Below, one piece after another: positions 27,432-35,809 of a DNA stretch of 64,000 nucleotides (within the stretch, counting starts at the first letter, position 1; every line of letters starts with the position of its first letter). Source of the stretch: MWBF01 sp040772005 (GTDB lineage: Bacteria; Chloroflexota; Anaerolineae; CG2-30-64-16); NCBI GenBank assembly GCA_040772005.1, contig JAXGYZ010000002.1, positions 1,116,001-1,180,000 on the forward strand, in the 5' to 3' direction. The notes beneath the pieces were generated by a model that had not been told where the DNA came from, ran no database searches, and worked only from the letters and a program-made list of their open reading frames with translations. The translations under genes were made by a program, and so were the position numbers.

Positions 27432-28208
27432 CTACAGCACATCCCTCCGCCCGATATGCCACCCCCCGGCCAGCGCGACGATCAGCCCGCCGCCGACCCC
27501 CACCGCCAGGAACAGCGGCACGGACAGCGCCGGTTGGATCTCGTTTACAGTCGACAGCGCCAGCAGCCCCGGCATGCTCCACGGGAAGAAGCGGGCCCAC
27601 TCCGACTCGAACACCAGCACGCCTGCGACCGTGGCCCCGATCCCCGCGCCGAACGGCACGATGTAGCCCGGCCACCGGCTGCTCACCCACAGGTGGACGG
27701 AGATGATCGCCATCGCGGCCAGATACAGCAGGCCGTAGCCCTTCAGCATCTCCGCCCACGGGATGAGGTCCCCACGCAGCCGGTACCCCGGCTCGAGCTG
27801 CTGCAGGAGCAGCCCGACCAGCACGACGAAGCCGAACATCACCGCGTTGCTGAGCGCGACCAGCGCAAGGCTGATGACCTGCTTCGCCGCATAGAACGCC
27901 CAGCGCGGCAGCGGCATCGTGTAGAGCAGCGTCCAGTTCTTGCGCTCGTACTCCAGCCCGCTGAGCAGCGCGGTCTCCAGCGTTACGAAGAGCGGCAGCA
28001 TCAGCAGCGCCCAGAAGAGCAGGCCGTTCTGGTGCAGCGAGAGCCACGCGTTGCGGTCCGTCTGCGCCAGGTGGAAGGCGCGGCCTTGCAGGTACATGGC
28101 GAACAGGATGACCGCGATGATCGCGGGCGCGAGCACCGTCATCAGCAGGGCCAGCGTGCGCTTGGTCTTCAGGACCTCCGCGCTGAGCGCGCGTGCGAAT
28201 GCGTTCAT
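27432..28208 (-). CDS. ABC-2 type transporter permease
   Basis: 258 residues with six hydrophobic segments (LALLMTVLAPAIIAVILFAMYLQ; FWALLMLPLFVTLETALLSG; AKQVISLALVALSNAVMFGFVVLVGLLL; MLKGYGLLYLAAMAIISVHLWV; VPFGAGIGATVAGVLVF; VPLFLAVGVGGGLIVALAGGW). ERKNWTLLYTMPLPRWAF after the second helix is typical of bacitracin/lantibiotic-type exporters of the ABC-2 class. It overlaps the ATPase gene by 4 bases and forms an exporter with it. Confidence 0.88.
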   Translation of the reverse strand: MNAFARALSAEVLKTKRTLALLMTVLAPAIIAVILFAMYLQGRAFHLAQTDRNAWLSLHQNGLLFWALLMLPLFVTLETALLSGLEYERKNWTLLYTMPLPRWAFYAAKQVISLALVALSNAVMFGFVVLVGLLLQQLEPGYRLRGDLIPWAEMLKGYGLLYLAAMAIISVHLWVSSRWPGYIVPFGAGIGATVAGVLVFESEWARFFPWSMPGLLALSTVNEIQPALSVPLFLAVGVGGGLIVALAGGWHIGRRDVL

Positions 28209-29209
28209 CGGTTTCCTCCGGCCGCGGGCGACGCGGTCAATTGCAGATAGATGTCCTCGAGCGACGGCTGTTCCAGCTCGACGTGGAAGACGGTGTGGCC
28301 GCCGCGCACCAGTTGGGTCGTGAGCAGACCGGCGTCGGCCTCGCCGTTTGCATCGACCCGCAGCGTGTGGTCGCCGTTGTGCGTCACGGGCCAGCCTGCC
28401 CGCCGCAGCGCCTCCTGGGCCGCCTCCGGCCGGTCCACTTTCAGGACCACGTGGTCCTGGCAGCGGCCTCGCAGCTCATCGGGCGTGCCCTGGAAGGCCA
28501 GCCGGCCGGCCTGGATGATGCCGATGTGCGTCGCCATCTGCTCAACCTCGCTGAGCAGGTGGCTGGAGATGAACACGGTCACCCCGTACTCGCGGGGCAG
28601 CCGGCGGATCAGCCCGCGCACTTCGTGGATGCCGGCCGGGTCCAGCCCGTTGGTCGGCTCGTCCAGGATCAGCAGCGCGGGCAGACCCATCAGCGCGGCC
28701 GCCAGCCCCAGGCGCTGGATCATGCCGAGCGAGTACGTGCCCGCCCGCCGGCCGGCCGCGTCCTCCAGCCCGACCACTGCCAGCGCGTGGCTCACCTCCG
28801 CCGCCGTCCCCCCGCGCAGCCGGCGGATCACCTCCAGGTTCTCGCGGCCGGTCAGGTGCGGATACACCGCAGGCGTCTCCACCAGCGAGCCGGTCCGCGC
28901 CAGCAGGTCGGTCGCGTTCCCCTCCAGCGGCTGGCCGAACAGCCGCACACGGCCCGCGGTCGGCCGGATGAGCCCCAGCAGCATGCGGATGGTCGTCGTC
29001 TTGCCCGCGCCGTTCGGCCCGAGAAAGCCGTAGATGCTGCCCAGCGGCACGGCCAGCTCCAGGTTGTCCACCGCGGCCACGCGTCCGAATCGCCGCGTCA
29101 ATCCCTCGGTCTGGATCATGTACGCGGCCAGCGGCGGCTTGTGCAGCCGCTCTGCAGGCGGCCGCGATGTGAAGGTTTGCGACAGTGGTTTCGGCGATAC
29201 CGATATCAT
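28205..29209 (-). CDS. ABC-2 exporter ATP-binding protein
   Basis: 334 residues: Walker A GPNGAGKTTT, Q-loop, signature YSLGMIQRLGLA, Walker B LLILDEPTNGLDP and SSHLLSEVE. The C-terminal third (QDHVVLKVDRPEAAQEALRRAGW ... LEDIYLQLTA) is the usual tail of BcrA-like exporters. The start at 29209 has AAGGAG 9 bases upstream and lies about 40 bases after the predicted -10, which rules out the longer start at 29251. A 43-residue N-terminal extension precedes the ATPase core and has no recognisable domain. The operon faces away from the two-component genes only by its terminator and shares their operator. Confidence 0.9.
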   Translation of the reverse strand: MISVSPKPLSQTFTSRPPAERLHKPPLAAYMIQTEGLTRRFGRVAAVDNLELAVPLGSIYGFLGPNGAGKTTTIRMLLGLIRPTAGRVRLFGQPLEGNATDLLARTGSLVETPAVYPHLTGRENLEVIRRLRGGTAAEVSHALAVVGLEDAAGRRAGTYSLGMIQRLGLAAALMGLPALLILDEPTNGLDPAGIHEVRGLIRRLPREYGVTVFISSHLLSEVEQMATHIGIIQAGRLAFQGTPDELRGRCQDHVVLKVDRPEAAQEALRRAGWPVTHNGDHTLRVDANGEADAGLLTTQLVRGGHTVFHVELEQPSLEDIYLQLTASPAAGGNR

Positions 29210-29251
29210 GGTCCTTGCTCCTTCTGTTTCTTCTTCAGCCATCTGTCCCAC

Positions 29252-29306
29252 ACTCTACCGTTCGCCTGTCGCACGGGTATCGGCGGATTGTCGCAATCGT
29301 GTCGCA
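29252..29306 (-). promoter_or_regulatory. operator and promoter of the ABC exporter
   Basis: TGTCGCA occurs at 29267-29273, 29289-29295 and 29300-29306 (plus strand), with steps of 22 and 11 bases. On the minus strand a -10-like TAGAGT lies at 29257-29252, 10 bases below the lowest repeat. The -35 is weak. Repeats and -10 have exactly the same spacing as at the regulator gene (31720-31774). An OmpR-type regulator binding tandem 11-bp-spaced sites fits. Confidence 0.7.
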
Positions 29307-29314
29307 GGCCGCGC

Positions 29315-29351
29315 AAAAAAAGAAGCGGGCGCAGCTTCCACCGCGCCCGCT
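29315..29351 (-). terminator. intrinsic terminator after the histidine kinase
   Basis: 9-bp perfect stem (29324-29332 with 29343-29351); reading the minus strand it is followed by TTCTTTTTTT (29315-29321). It begins 26 bases after the kinase stop and overlaps the start of the exporter operator region. Confidence 0.88.
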
Positions 29352-29376
29352 CCGTTCGCCGGTCGTGTCCCCGAGG

Positions 29377-31005
29377 TCAGGGGTCAGGTGGCTCGCCCTC
29401 CGGTCCCTGCGCCGGCTGCAATCGCACCGTGAAGCAGCTCCCTCTGCCCTCAGCGCCCGGGAACGCCGTGCTCTCGACCGTCACGCTCCCGTCCATGGCC
29501 TCGGTGAGTTCTTTGACCAGCGCGAGCCCCAGCCCCGCGCCGTCTTCCGCCCTCGACCGGTCGCTCCGTCCGCGGTAGAAGCGCTCCCAGATGTGCGGCA
29601 GTTCGTCGGCCGGGATGCCCGCGCCGGTGTCCCGCACTTCGAGCACCACCGCATCCGGCTCGGTCCGCAGTGCCACCGACACGATGCCGCCCGGCTCCGT
29701 GTGACGGATTGCGTTGCGCAGCAGGTTGGCCAGCACCTGCCCCAGCCGCTCCGCATGGGCATGGGCCAGCAGTCGCCCGCCCGCAGGCCCGTCGGGCAGG
29801 TCCGCGACCACCTCGACGCGGCCGCTCTGCCACGCGAGCGGTGCCAGCGCATCGATCACGCGCTGCGCGGTCGCCGCCACGTCGGTCGGCCCGCACGCGA
29901 GCTCGAGCCGCCCCGCCTCCGCGCGCGCCAGCAGGAACAGGTCATCGATCAGCCCCTCCAGCCGCGCCATCTCGCCGTCGATCACCCGGAGGTCATGGGC
30001 CAGGGCCGGCGCCAGCTCGTCCCTGCGCCGCGCCAGGTTCGATTCCAGCAGGGCGCGCACGGTCGCGACCGGCGTCCGCAGTTCGTGCGACACGCTCGCG
30101 ATCATCTCGCGCCGTGCCTGCAGCAATTGCGTCACCGTGTCGCGCTGGACCTGCAGGTCGGCCAGCGTGCCTGCCAGCTCGTCGGCCATCGCGTTGAAAT
30201 CGGCCTGCAGGTGTGCCACCTCGTCTTCGCCGGTGACCGCCACGCGCGCGCCGTAGTCGCCCCGCCGCACGGCCTTGGCGGTCGCGGCCAGGGCATCGAG
30301 GCGTTGCGTCGTGCGCCGCGCGAAGAAGTACGAGAAGAGCGCGGAGGGCGGCAGCAGGACGGCCAGGACCATCGCGAGCAGGATCACCGCCACGCCGGCC
30401 GCGGGCAGGATGCCTACCAGTGCCTCGATCGCGATGGCCACCGGGTCGGTGCTGCCATTCGCACCCAGGAACATGCCCCGGTACGTGTTGGGATAGATGA
30501 TGAAGAGGAACAGGACGCCCAGCAGGACGACCGACACTACGACGACCAGGTGCGCGTGGGTGAGCGACCAGAGCAGCCGCTGCCGGCGCAGGATGTCCCA
30601 CGCCAGCCAGATGCGCAGCATGGCGCGGGCGCCGAGGTAGCCGGCCCCCGTGGCCGCGAGGAGCAGCGAGGGGATGTAGGCGGGCCAGTGCGATGCACTC
30701 CAGGCCGTCCCGAGCCCGAGCGTCTGCAGCGGCAGGAGCAGACCCAGCATTGCTCCGCTCAGGGTCACGCCCACGGCAGTTTCGGATGCCGCCTGGCGCG
30801 GCAGGCTCCCGCGGGGCAGCCGCGTGCGTGCGACGGCCCAGAGGCCGCTCAGGCTGCACAGCACGAGGATGCCGTTGTTCAGCGTATTGGCCGCCGGCTC
30901 CCCGCCCAGCCGGGCCAGCGCGAGCAGCATGAGCAGCCCGATGCCCCACGCCTCGGCGATGGCCTGGATGGGTGCGGCGCTCAGCGTGAACCGCGCGCGG
31001 CTCAT
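29377..31005 (-). CDS. membrane sensor histidine kinase (HAMP-HisKA-HATPase)
   Basis: 542 residues. The N-terminal 230 residues have about six to seven hydrophobic helices, more than the usual two. A HAMP domain (RRTTQRLDALAATAKAVRRGDYGARV) follows, then the H-box (MIASVSHELRTPVATVRALLE) and an HATPase (N-box LANLLRNAIRHTEPGG, G1 DTGAGIP, G2 GAGLGLALVKELTEAMDG). It pairs with the OmpR-type regulator just upstream: its ATG overlaps the regulator stop as ATGA, which fixes the start at 31005. The membrane-rich sensor, with an exporter next door, suggests sensing of an envelope-active compound. Confidence 0.92.
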   Translation of the reverse strand: MSRARFTLSAAPIQAIAEAWGIGLLMLLALARLGGEPAANTLNNGILVLCSLSGLWAVARTRLPRGSLPRQAASETAVGVTLSGAMLGLLLPLQTLGLGTAWSASHWPAYIPSLLLAATGAGYLGARAMLRIWLAWDILRRQRLLWSLTHAHLVVVVSVVLLGVLFLFIIYPNTYRGMFLGANGSTDPVAIAIEALVGILPAAGVAVILLAMVLAVLLPPSALFSYFFARRTTQRLDALAATAKAVRRGDYGARVAVTGEDEVAHLQADFNAMADELAGTLADLQVQRDTVTQLLQARREMIASVSHELRTPVATVRALLESNLARRRDELAPALAHDLRVIDGEMARLEGLIDDLFLLARAEAGRLELACGPTDVAATAQRVIDALAPLAWQSGRVEVVADLPDGPAGGRLLAHAHAERLGQVLANLLRNAIRHTEPGGIVSVALRTEPDAVVLEVRDTGAGIPADELPHIWERFYRGRSDRSRAEDGAGLGLALVKELTEAMDGSVTVESTAFPGAEGRGSCFTVRLQPAQGPEGEPPDP

Positions 31006-31712
31006 GGCCGCTCCTGCATCTCCGGTCGCAGCCGGTAGCCCACGCCCCACACCGTTTCGATGACCTCCTCCAGCGGGCCGAGCTTCTTGCGCAGCCGCAG
31101 GATCGCGTTGTCCACCGACCGGTCGCCTGTCACGTAGTCCGCACCCCAGACGGTGTCCAGCAGGTACGACCGGCTGAACGCGCGGCCGGGGTTGCGCAGC
31201 AGCAGCCGCAGCAGGTCGAACTCGGTGCGGGTCAGGTCGAGCGCCGCGCCGTCGAGCGTGGCCCGGTAGCCCGAGGGATCGAGGCGCAGCGGCCCGTAGG
31301 TGAGCGGGGTGTCATCGGACGCGCGATCCGCGGCCACGATCTCCTGCACGCGCTGGATGCGCCGGAGCAGCGCGTGGATGCGCGCGACCAGCTCGCGCAC
31401 GCTGAAGGGCTTCGTCAGGTAGTCGTCCGCGCCCAACTCGAGCCCGACGACCCGGTCCGTCTCCTCCGCGCGCGCGGTGAGCATCAGCACGGGCACCGCC
31501 GAGGCCGCGCGCAGCCGGCGCAGCACCTCCAGCCCGTCCAGCTTCGGCAGCATCCAGTCGAGGATGACCAGGTCGGCAGGGTGCCGGTCGAACAACTGCA
31601 GCGCCGTCACGCCGTCCGCCGCGTGGAGCACCTCGTAGCCCTCGGCCTCCAGCTCGCGGCGGACCACCGCGGCCAGGTCCGGCGCATCTTCGATGAGCAG
31701 GATCGTCGTCAT
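31002..31712 (-). CDS. OmpR/PhoB-family response regulator
   Basis: 236 residues. Receiver: acidic pair in IEDA, phospho-acceptor in LVILDWMLP, LMLTAR and TKPFSVREL. C-terminal winged helix (LTRTEFDLLRLLLRNPGRAFSRSYLLDTVWG ... RSVDNAILRLRKKL, WGVGYRLRPE). The second residue of the acidic pair in MTTILLIEDAPDL is Asp, as required. The start at 31712 lies 7 bases after a TAGAAT -10 and has no RBS, so the mRNA may be leaderless. It should bind the TGTCGCA repeats in its own promoter and in the exporter promoter. Confidence 0.93.
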   Translation of the reverse strand: MTTILLIEDAPDLAAVVRRELEAEGYEVLHAADGVTALQLFDRHPADLVILDWMLPKLDGLEVLRRLRAASAVPVLMLTARAEETDRVVGLELGADDYLTKPFSVRELVARIHALLRRIQRVQEIVAADRASDDTPLTYGPLRLDPSGYRATLDGAALDLTRTEFDLLRLLLRNPGRAFSRSYLLDTVWGADYVTGDRSVDNAILRLRKKLGPLEEVIETVWGVGYRLRPEMQERP

Positions 31713-31774
31713 AGGCCCTATTCTACCGGCCATCTGTCATCCGTCAATGGCAGAACTGTCGCACTTCTGTCGCA
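31713..31774 (-). promoter_or_regulatory. autoregulated promoter and operator of the OmpR-type regulator
   Basis: Minus strand: -35 TTGACG at 31747-31742, 16-base spacer, -10 TAGAAT at 31725-31720, then 7 bases to the ATG. On the plus strand TGTCGCA lies at 31757-31763 and 31768-31774, and a weaker TGTCAT at 31735-31740. Steps are 22 and 11 bases, as at 29267-29306. Confidence 0.72.
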
Positions 31775-31860
31775 ACGCGCGGCCGCGGTCCACGGCAGCC
31801 TATTCGCGTAACCCGTAGCATAGGGCCTTGTGCCCGTCCGAACGCCCACGAGGGGCTATA

Positions 31861-32688
31861 CTACGGTTGTTCCGACCCCCGCGCCCGGATATACCCGCTC
31901 ACGTCCGCGTTCAGCACCACGGTCTCCAGCGTCATCACCGCCCACGGCCGGCCCTGGTCCAGCCACGTAGCCGACCCGGTCGCCAGGAGCGGCAGGCCCT
32001 CCAGCGTCGGGCCCGGCTCGTTGCGGGTGATCCAGAGGATCTTCGGCTTCCCCTCGCCTACATCGCGGTAGCGCATGGCTTCCATTAGGTCGATGAGGTT
32101 CGTCTGGGGATTGAACCGCACGACGAAGTTCTCTTCGCCCGCCTCGTAGGGCACGTAGAGCAGCGCAGTGACGTCGTCGACCGGCTCCCAGCGCACGCGC
32201 GGGTCGGTCACGAGGAGCGCGGGGAACCAGCCCGCTTCGGCCCACAGCGCAAGGTTCGCGCCCTGGTTGGCGTTCGGTTCGTCGGTATACGATCCCATCG
32301 GGCTGGCGAAGAAGCTCGCGCCGTCCAGGTAGCCCTCGTCCACCTTCAGAAGCGGGATGCCGAACCAGGTGGCCTCGAAATAGTGGCGGTAGTCGCGGCC
32401 CGCGTTGTGTACGAAGATGAAGCGCGCGGGCAGCGGGATGTTGAACACCGGCCGGATGGTCGCGCGACCGGTGATGACCACCGTCTCGATGACCGGCACG
32501 CGTTCGCCGTAGACCGTGCGGTAGAACCGCTCGACCGGCGCGGGCAGCCCGCCGGGCAGAGGGACGGTCTGCAAGGGGGCCGCGGCCCCGGCATAGGCCG
32601 GGAACGGCTGGGGCCGGACCTGCAATCCCAGCCAGCCGAGCAAGACGATGAGCGCCAGCGCTGCGACGATGATGAGAAGAATCTTCAT
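31861..32688 (-). CDS. DUF6544-like membrane-anchored protein
   Basis: 275 residues from the ATG at 32688. Residues 1-22 form an uncleaved anchor (MKILLIIVAALALIVLLGWLGLQV). The soluble part has PAPVERFYRTVYGERVPVIETVVITGRATIRP, FGIPLLKVDEGYLDG and a run of strands ending in LNADVSGYIRARG, which resembles DUF6544 proteins of unknown function. The longer frame to 32799 has no RBS or conserved residues. It is transcribed away from maeB. I could not link it to a pathway. Confidence 0.7.
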   Translation of the reverse strand: MKILLIIVAALALIVLLGWLGLQVRPQPFPAYAGAAAPLQTVPLPGGLPAPVERFYRTVYGERVPVIETVVITGRATIRPVFNIPLPARFIFVHNAGRDYRHYFEATWFGIPLLKVDEGYLDGASFFASPMGSYTDEPNANQGANLALWAEAGWFPALLVTDPRVRWEPVDDVTALLYVPYEAGEENFVVRFNPQTNLIDLMEAMRYRDVGEGKPKILWITRNEPGPTLEGLPLLATGSATWLDQGRPWAVMTLETVVLNADVSGYIRARGSEQP

Positions 32689-32844
32689 GAGCCTTCTATG
32701 ACCTCGCGCGTATTTGGGGCGTCCAACAAGACCCGCTGGCGTAGGGGCGAGGTCCCCTCGCCCGGCCAGTGTCTGCCCCTTACACCCCCATCTACGCAAG
32801 CGCTCGCGCAGGGTTTCACGTATCCTGCAAGCTGCGCGCTATGG

Positions 32845-32870
32845 TACAATATCAAGCGCGATAGAGGAGG
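32845..32870 (+). promoter_or_regulatory. maeB -10 element and RBS
   Basis: GGTACAAT with -10 TACAAT at 32845-32850, no clear -35, then GAGGAGG at 32864-32870, 7 bases before the ATG. The same GGTACAAT context recurs at 46661-46668 and 49080-49087. Confidence 0.5.
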
Positions 32871-32877
32871 ATACCCC

Positions 32878-35133
32878 ATGGCTAAAATCACCCCCGAAGA
32901 TGCGCTTGAATATCATCGCCTGGCCGGCCGGCCGGGCAAGCTGGCCGTCGTGCCCACCAAGCCGATGGCGACCCAGCACGACCTGGCGCTGGCCTATACC
33001 CCGGGCGTGGCCGTCCCCGTGCTGGAGATCGCGCGCCGGGCTGAACTCGCGTACGAGTACACGGCCAAGGGCAACCTGGTCGCGGTCATCTCCAACGGTA
33101 CGGCCATCCTCGGCCTCGGCGACCGCGGCGCGCTCGCCGGTAAGCCGGTCATGGAGGGCAAGGCCGTCCTTTTCAAGAAGTTCGCGGACGTCGACGTCTT
33201 CGATATCGAGCTGGACAGCCATGATCCCGAGGTTGTCATCCAGACGGTGAAGGCCATCGCGCCCACCTTCGGCGGCATCAACCTGGAGGACATCAAGGCG
33301 CCGGAGTGCTTCTATATCGAGCAGACGCTGCGCGCGGCGCTGGACATCCCGGTCTTTCACGATGACCAGCACGGCACGGCCATCATCACCGGCGCGGCGC
33401 TGCTGAACGCGCTGGAGCTGGTGGGCAAACGCCCCGACGAGCTGCGCGTCTGCGTGTCCGGCGCCGGCGCGGCAGCCATTTCGTGCGCCGAGCTGATGGT
33501 GCAGCTTGGCGTGCGCCGCGAGCACATCCTGTTGGTGGACTCGCGCGGGGTGATCTACCGCGGCCGCACGGAGAGCATGAACGAGTACAAGGCGCGCTTT
33601 GCTGCGGACACCGATGCGCGCACGCTGGCCGACGCGGTGCGCGGGGCAGATGTGTTCTACGGCCTCTCGGCCGCCGACATCTTGAAGCCGGAGATGCTGT
33701 TGACCATGGCCGAGCGGCCGCTCGTCTTCGCCATGGCGAACCCCGACCCGGAGATCAAGTATGAGCTGGCGCGCGCCACCCGGCCCGATGCCATCCTCGC
33801 CACCGGCCGGTCGGACTATCCCAACCAGATCAACAACGTGCTGGGCTTCCCGTTCATCTTCCGCGGCGCGCTGGACGTGCGGGCGCGCACCATCAACGAG
33901 GAGATGAAGGTGGCGGCTGCCCGCGCACTGGCTGCGCTGGCCCGGGAGGATGTGCCCGACAGCGTCCTGCGCGCCTATGGGATGGACAGCCTGCGCTTCG
34001 GCGAAGACTACATCGTACCCAAGCCGCTCGACCCGCGGCTCATCGAGTATGTGCCGGTTGCCGTGGCCGAGGCCGCGATGGCGAGCGGCGTGGCCCGGCT
34101 GCAGCTCGACCTGGACGAATACCGCGAGCAGCTCTCGGTGCGCCTGGGCCAGGGCGAACAGGTGCGCCATCACCTGATGCACTGCGCGCAGCGGTCAGGT
34201 GGCAACACGCGGATTGTCTTCGCGGAGGGTGAGCACCCGAAGATTCTGCGCGCGGCCGTGCGCCTGGTGCACGAGAAGATAGGGCTGCCGATCCTGTTGG
34301 GCCGGCCCGAGGTCATCGACCGCGAGCTGGCACGGCTGGGGCTGGAATGCTGCGCCGAGGTGGTGGACCCGGAGGCCTTCGAGCGCACCGAGCCATACGC
34401 CGAGGCGTATTACGAGCTGCGGCAGCGCTACGGGGTGACTCTGGCCGAGGCGCGGCGCCTGCTGCGGGATCCCAACGTGCTGGCCCCCATGATGGTCAAG
34501 ATGGGCGATGCCGACGCCGCGCTCGCGGGCCTGACGCACCATTACCCCGATGTCATCCGGCCCGCGTTGCAGATTCACCACACCGCACCCGGCACGCGGC
34601 TGGTGGCCGGCGTCTACATCATGATCGTCAACAACCGGCCCTATCTCTTTACGGACGCCACGGTCAACATCGAGCCCTCCGCTGAGGATCTGGCCGACAT
34701 CACCTGTCTGGCCGCGGGTTTTGCGCGGCGTTTGGGGATGGAGCCGCGCGTCGCGCTGCTCTCCTTCTCCAACTTCGGGAGCACGCGCCATCCGCTCGCG
34801 GAGAAGATGCGCCGCGCGGTCGGCCTGGTGCAGGAACGCTGCCCCGGCCTGCCGGTGGACGGCGAGATGCAGGCCGACACCGCAGTCGTGCCCGAGATCG
34901 TCGACCAGCGCTTCCCGTTCAGCCGGGTGCGCGACGCCAACGTCCTGGTCTTCCCCTCGCTGGACGCCGCGAACGTGGCCTACAAGCTGTTAGCGCGGCT
35001 CGGCGGCGCCGAGAACATCGGCCCGATCCTGCTCGGCATGGGCGCGCCGGTGCACGTCCTCCAGGCCGGCGACGACGTGCGCGACATCGTGGACATCGCC
35101 GCAGTCGCGGTGATGGACGCGAGTGGGTGCTGA
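32878..35133 (+). CDS. maeB: NADP-dependent malic enzyme, MaeB type
   Basis: 751 residues in two parts. Residues 1-430 are the malic enzyme: AYTPGVAVPVLEIA, the catalytic Tyr/Lys region (YEYTAKGNLVAVISNGTAILGLGDRGALAGKPVMEGKAVLFKKFA), DIELDSHDP, DDQHGTAIITGAALLNAL, GAGAAAISCAELM, and NPDPEI. Residues 435-750 are a phosphotransacetylase-like domain (FAEGEHPKILRAAVRLV, DPNVLAPMMVKMGDADA, SFSNFGS) that in MaeB regulates or oligomerises the enzyme and lacks Pta activity. It converts malate to pyruvate with NADPH. GAGGAGG before the ATG at 32878 marks the start. The long upstream extension in this frame to 32383 is antisense to the DUF6544 gene. Confidence 0.95.
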   Translation: MAKITPEDALEYHRLAGRPGKLAVVPTKPMATQHDLALAYTPGVAVPVLEIARRAELAYEYTAKGNLVAVISNGTAILGLGDRGALAGKPVMEGKAVLFKKFADVDVFDIELDSHDPEVVIQTVKAIAPTFGGINLEDIKAPECFYIEQTLRAALDIPVFHDDQHGTAIITGAALLNALELVGKRPDELRVCVSGAGAAAISCAELMVQLGVRREHILLVDSRGVIYRGRTESMNEYKARFAADTDARTLADAVRGADVFYGLSAADILKPEMLLTMAERPLVFAMANPDPEIKYELARATRPDAILATGRSDYPNQINNVLGFPFIFRGALDVRARTINEEMKVAAARALAALAREDVPDSVLRAYGMDSLRFGEDYIVPKPLDPRLIEYVPVAVAEAAMASGVARLQLDLDEYREQLSVRLGQGEQVRHHLMHCAQRSGGNTRIVFAEGEHPKILRAAVRLVHEKIGLPILLGRPEVIDRELARLGLECCAEVVDPEAFERTEPYAEAYYELRQRYGVTLAEARRLLRDPNVLAPMMVKMGDADAALAGLTHHYPDVIRPALQIHHTAPGTRLVAGVYIMIVNNRPYLFTDATVNIEPSAEDLADITCLAAGFARRLGMEPRVALLSFSNFGSTRHPLAEKMRRAVGLVQERCPGLPVDGEMQADTAVVPEIVDQRFPFSRVRDANVLVFPSLDAANVAYKLLARLGGAENIGPILLGMGAPVHVLQAGDDVRDIVDIAAVAVMDASGC

Positions 35134-35145
35134 GCTGGGTGCTTT

Positions 35146-35176
35146 CTGTAGGACGGGTTGCCAACCCGTCCTACAG
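35146..35176. repeat. GTAGGACGGGTTG palindrome
   Basis: Perfect inverted repeat (35146-35160 with 35162-35176) right after the maeB stop. It may act as a terminator. A 12-base half copy (TAGGACGGGTTG) recurs at 37906-37917, after the HNH gene. Confidence 0.75.
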
Positions 35177-35279
35177 CGTTCTCCCTGCTCTGGCCGGTCT
35201 CGGCAACCGAAGGTTGCACAACCGTGCCAGCAGCCGTTTGGCGATGTGTACGTGAATGGCGTGCGATGGAAGAGGGGAA

Positions 35280-35352
35280 TACCCCCAGCAGGATTCGAAC
35301 CTGCGACCTTCTGATCCGAAGTCAGACGCGCTATCCGCTGCGCTATGGGGGC
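35280..35352 (-). tRNA. tRNA-Arg, anticodon TCG
   Basis: Minus-strand cloverleaf of 73 bases. Acceptor GCCCCCA pairs with TGGGGGT (first pair G-U), D arm GCGC AGCGGATA GCGC, anticodon stem TCTGA/TCAGA with loop CTTCGGA giving anticodon TCG (codon CGA), and T arm GCAGG TTCGAAT CCTGC. No CCA is encoded. It should decode Arg CGA and, by wobble, other CGN codons. Confidence 0.95.
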
Positions 35353-35809
35353 TGAGAGCAAGGCTATCTTACCATGCGCGGGGCACTTTCGGCAAGTGCC
35401 GGGCATGGGTCACGCCTATTTACAACCCGTTGTGGTCAATTGTTCAGGTGCGTCATAGGGCGGTTTTTCGCGGGTTAGTGAGTCCGAAAACCCACAAAAA
35501 AAGCGCCCGTGCCTGTTTGGAATAGCACGCGCGCCTGTGTTAGAATCGTCCTCGGTGCGCAAGTGCTATCACCACTTGTTCGCCAGCCGGGTGAGTGTTT
35601 CCGCACTCACTCGGCACTTATGTTCTTACCCTACACGGTTTGCCTGAATCTGTCAAATCGCTCCAACGCCGGAGCCCGCGGGTATCCCACCACAACCTAC
35701 CCTCAGCTGGCTCTAGAATCTTCCACCGTCGCACTGGCTGCCTCACCACGAATGCGGCGCTAGGCTAGGTGAGCAATGCAATCCGATGGTTCATGGGCTT
35801 CGTTAACTA
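35353..35809. other. noncoding stretch between tRNA-Arg and IS630
   Basis: No convincing gene. A TAGAAT -10-like hexamer lies near 35540 with a weak TTGGAA upstream. Downstream are small hairpins: CAAGTG/CACTTG arms near 35560-35580 and GTGAGTG/CACTCAC at 35591-35597 with 35604-35610. This could have been the leader of the HNH gene before the IS630 element inserted at 35810. Confidence 0.4.

Noticed and set aside
28193..31038. Long plus-strand frames (461 and 617 codons)
   Set aside because: They are antisense to the exporter ATPase and histidine kinase, and are Arg/Pro-rich without motifs.
32383..32877. N-terminal extension of maeB
   Set aside because: It is antisense to the DUF6544-like gene and lies before the GAGGAGG and ATG at 32878.
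35158..35525. Small frames over the tRNA region
   Set aside because: They run through tRNA-Arg in several frames and have no RBS.
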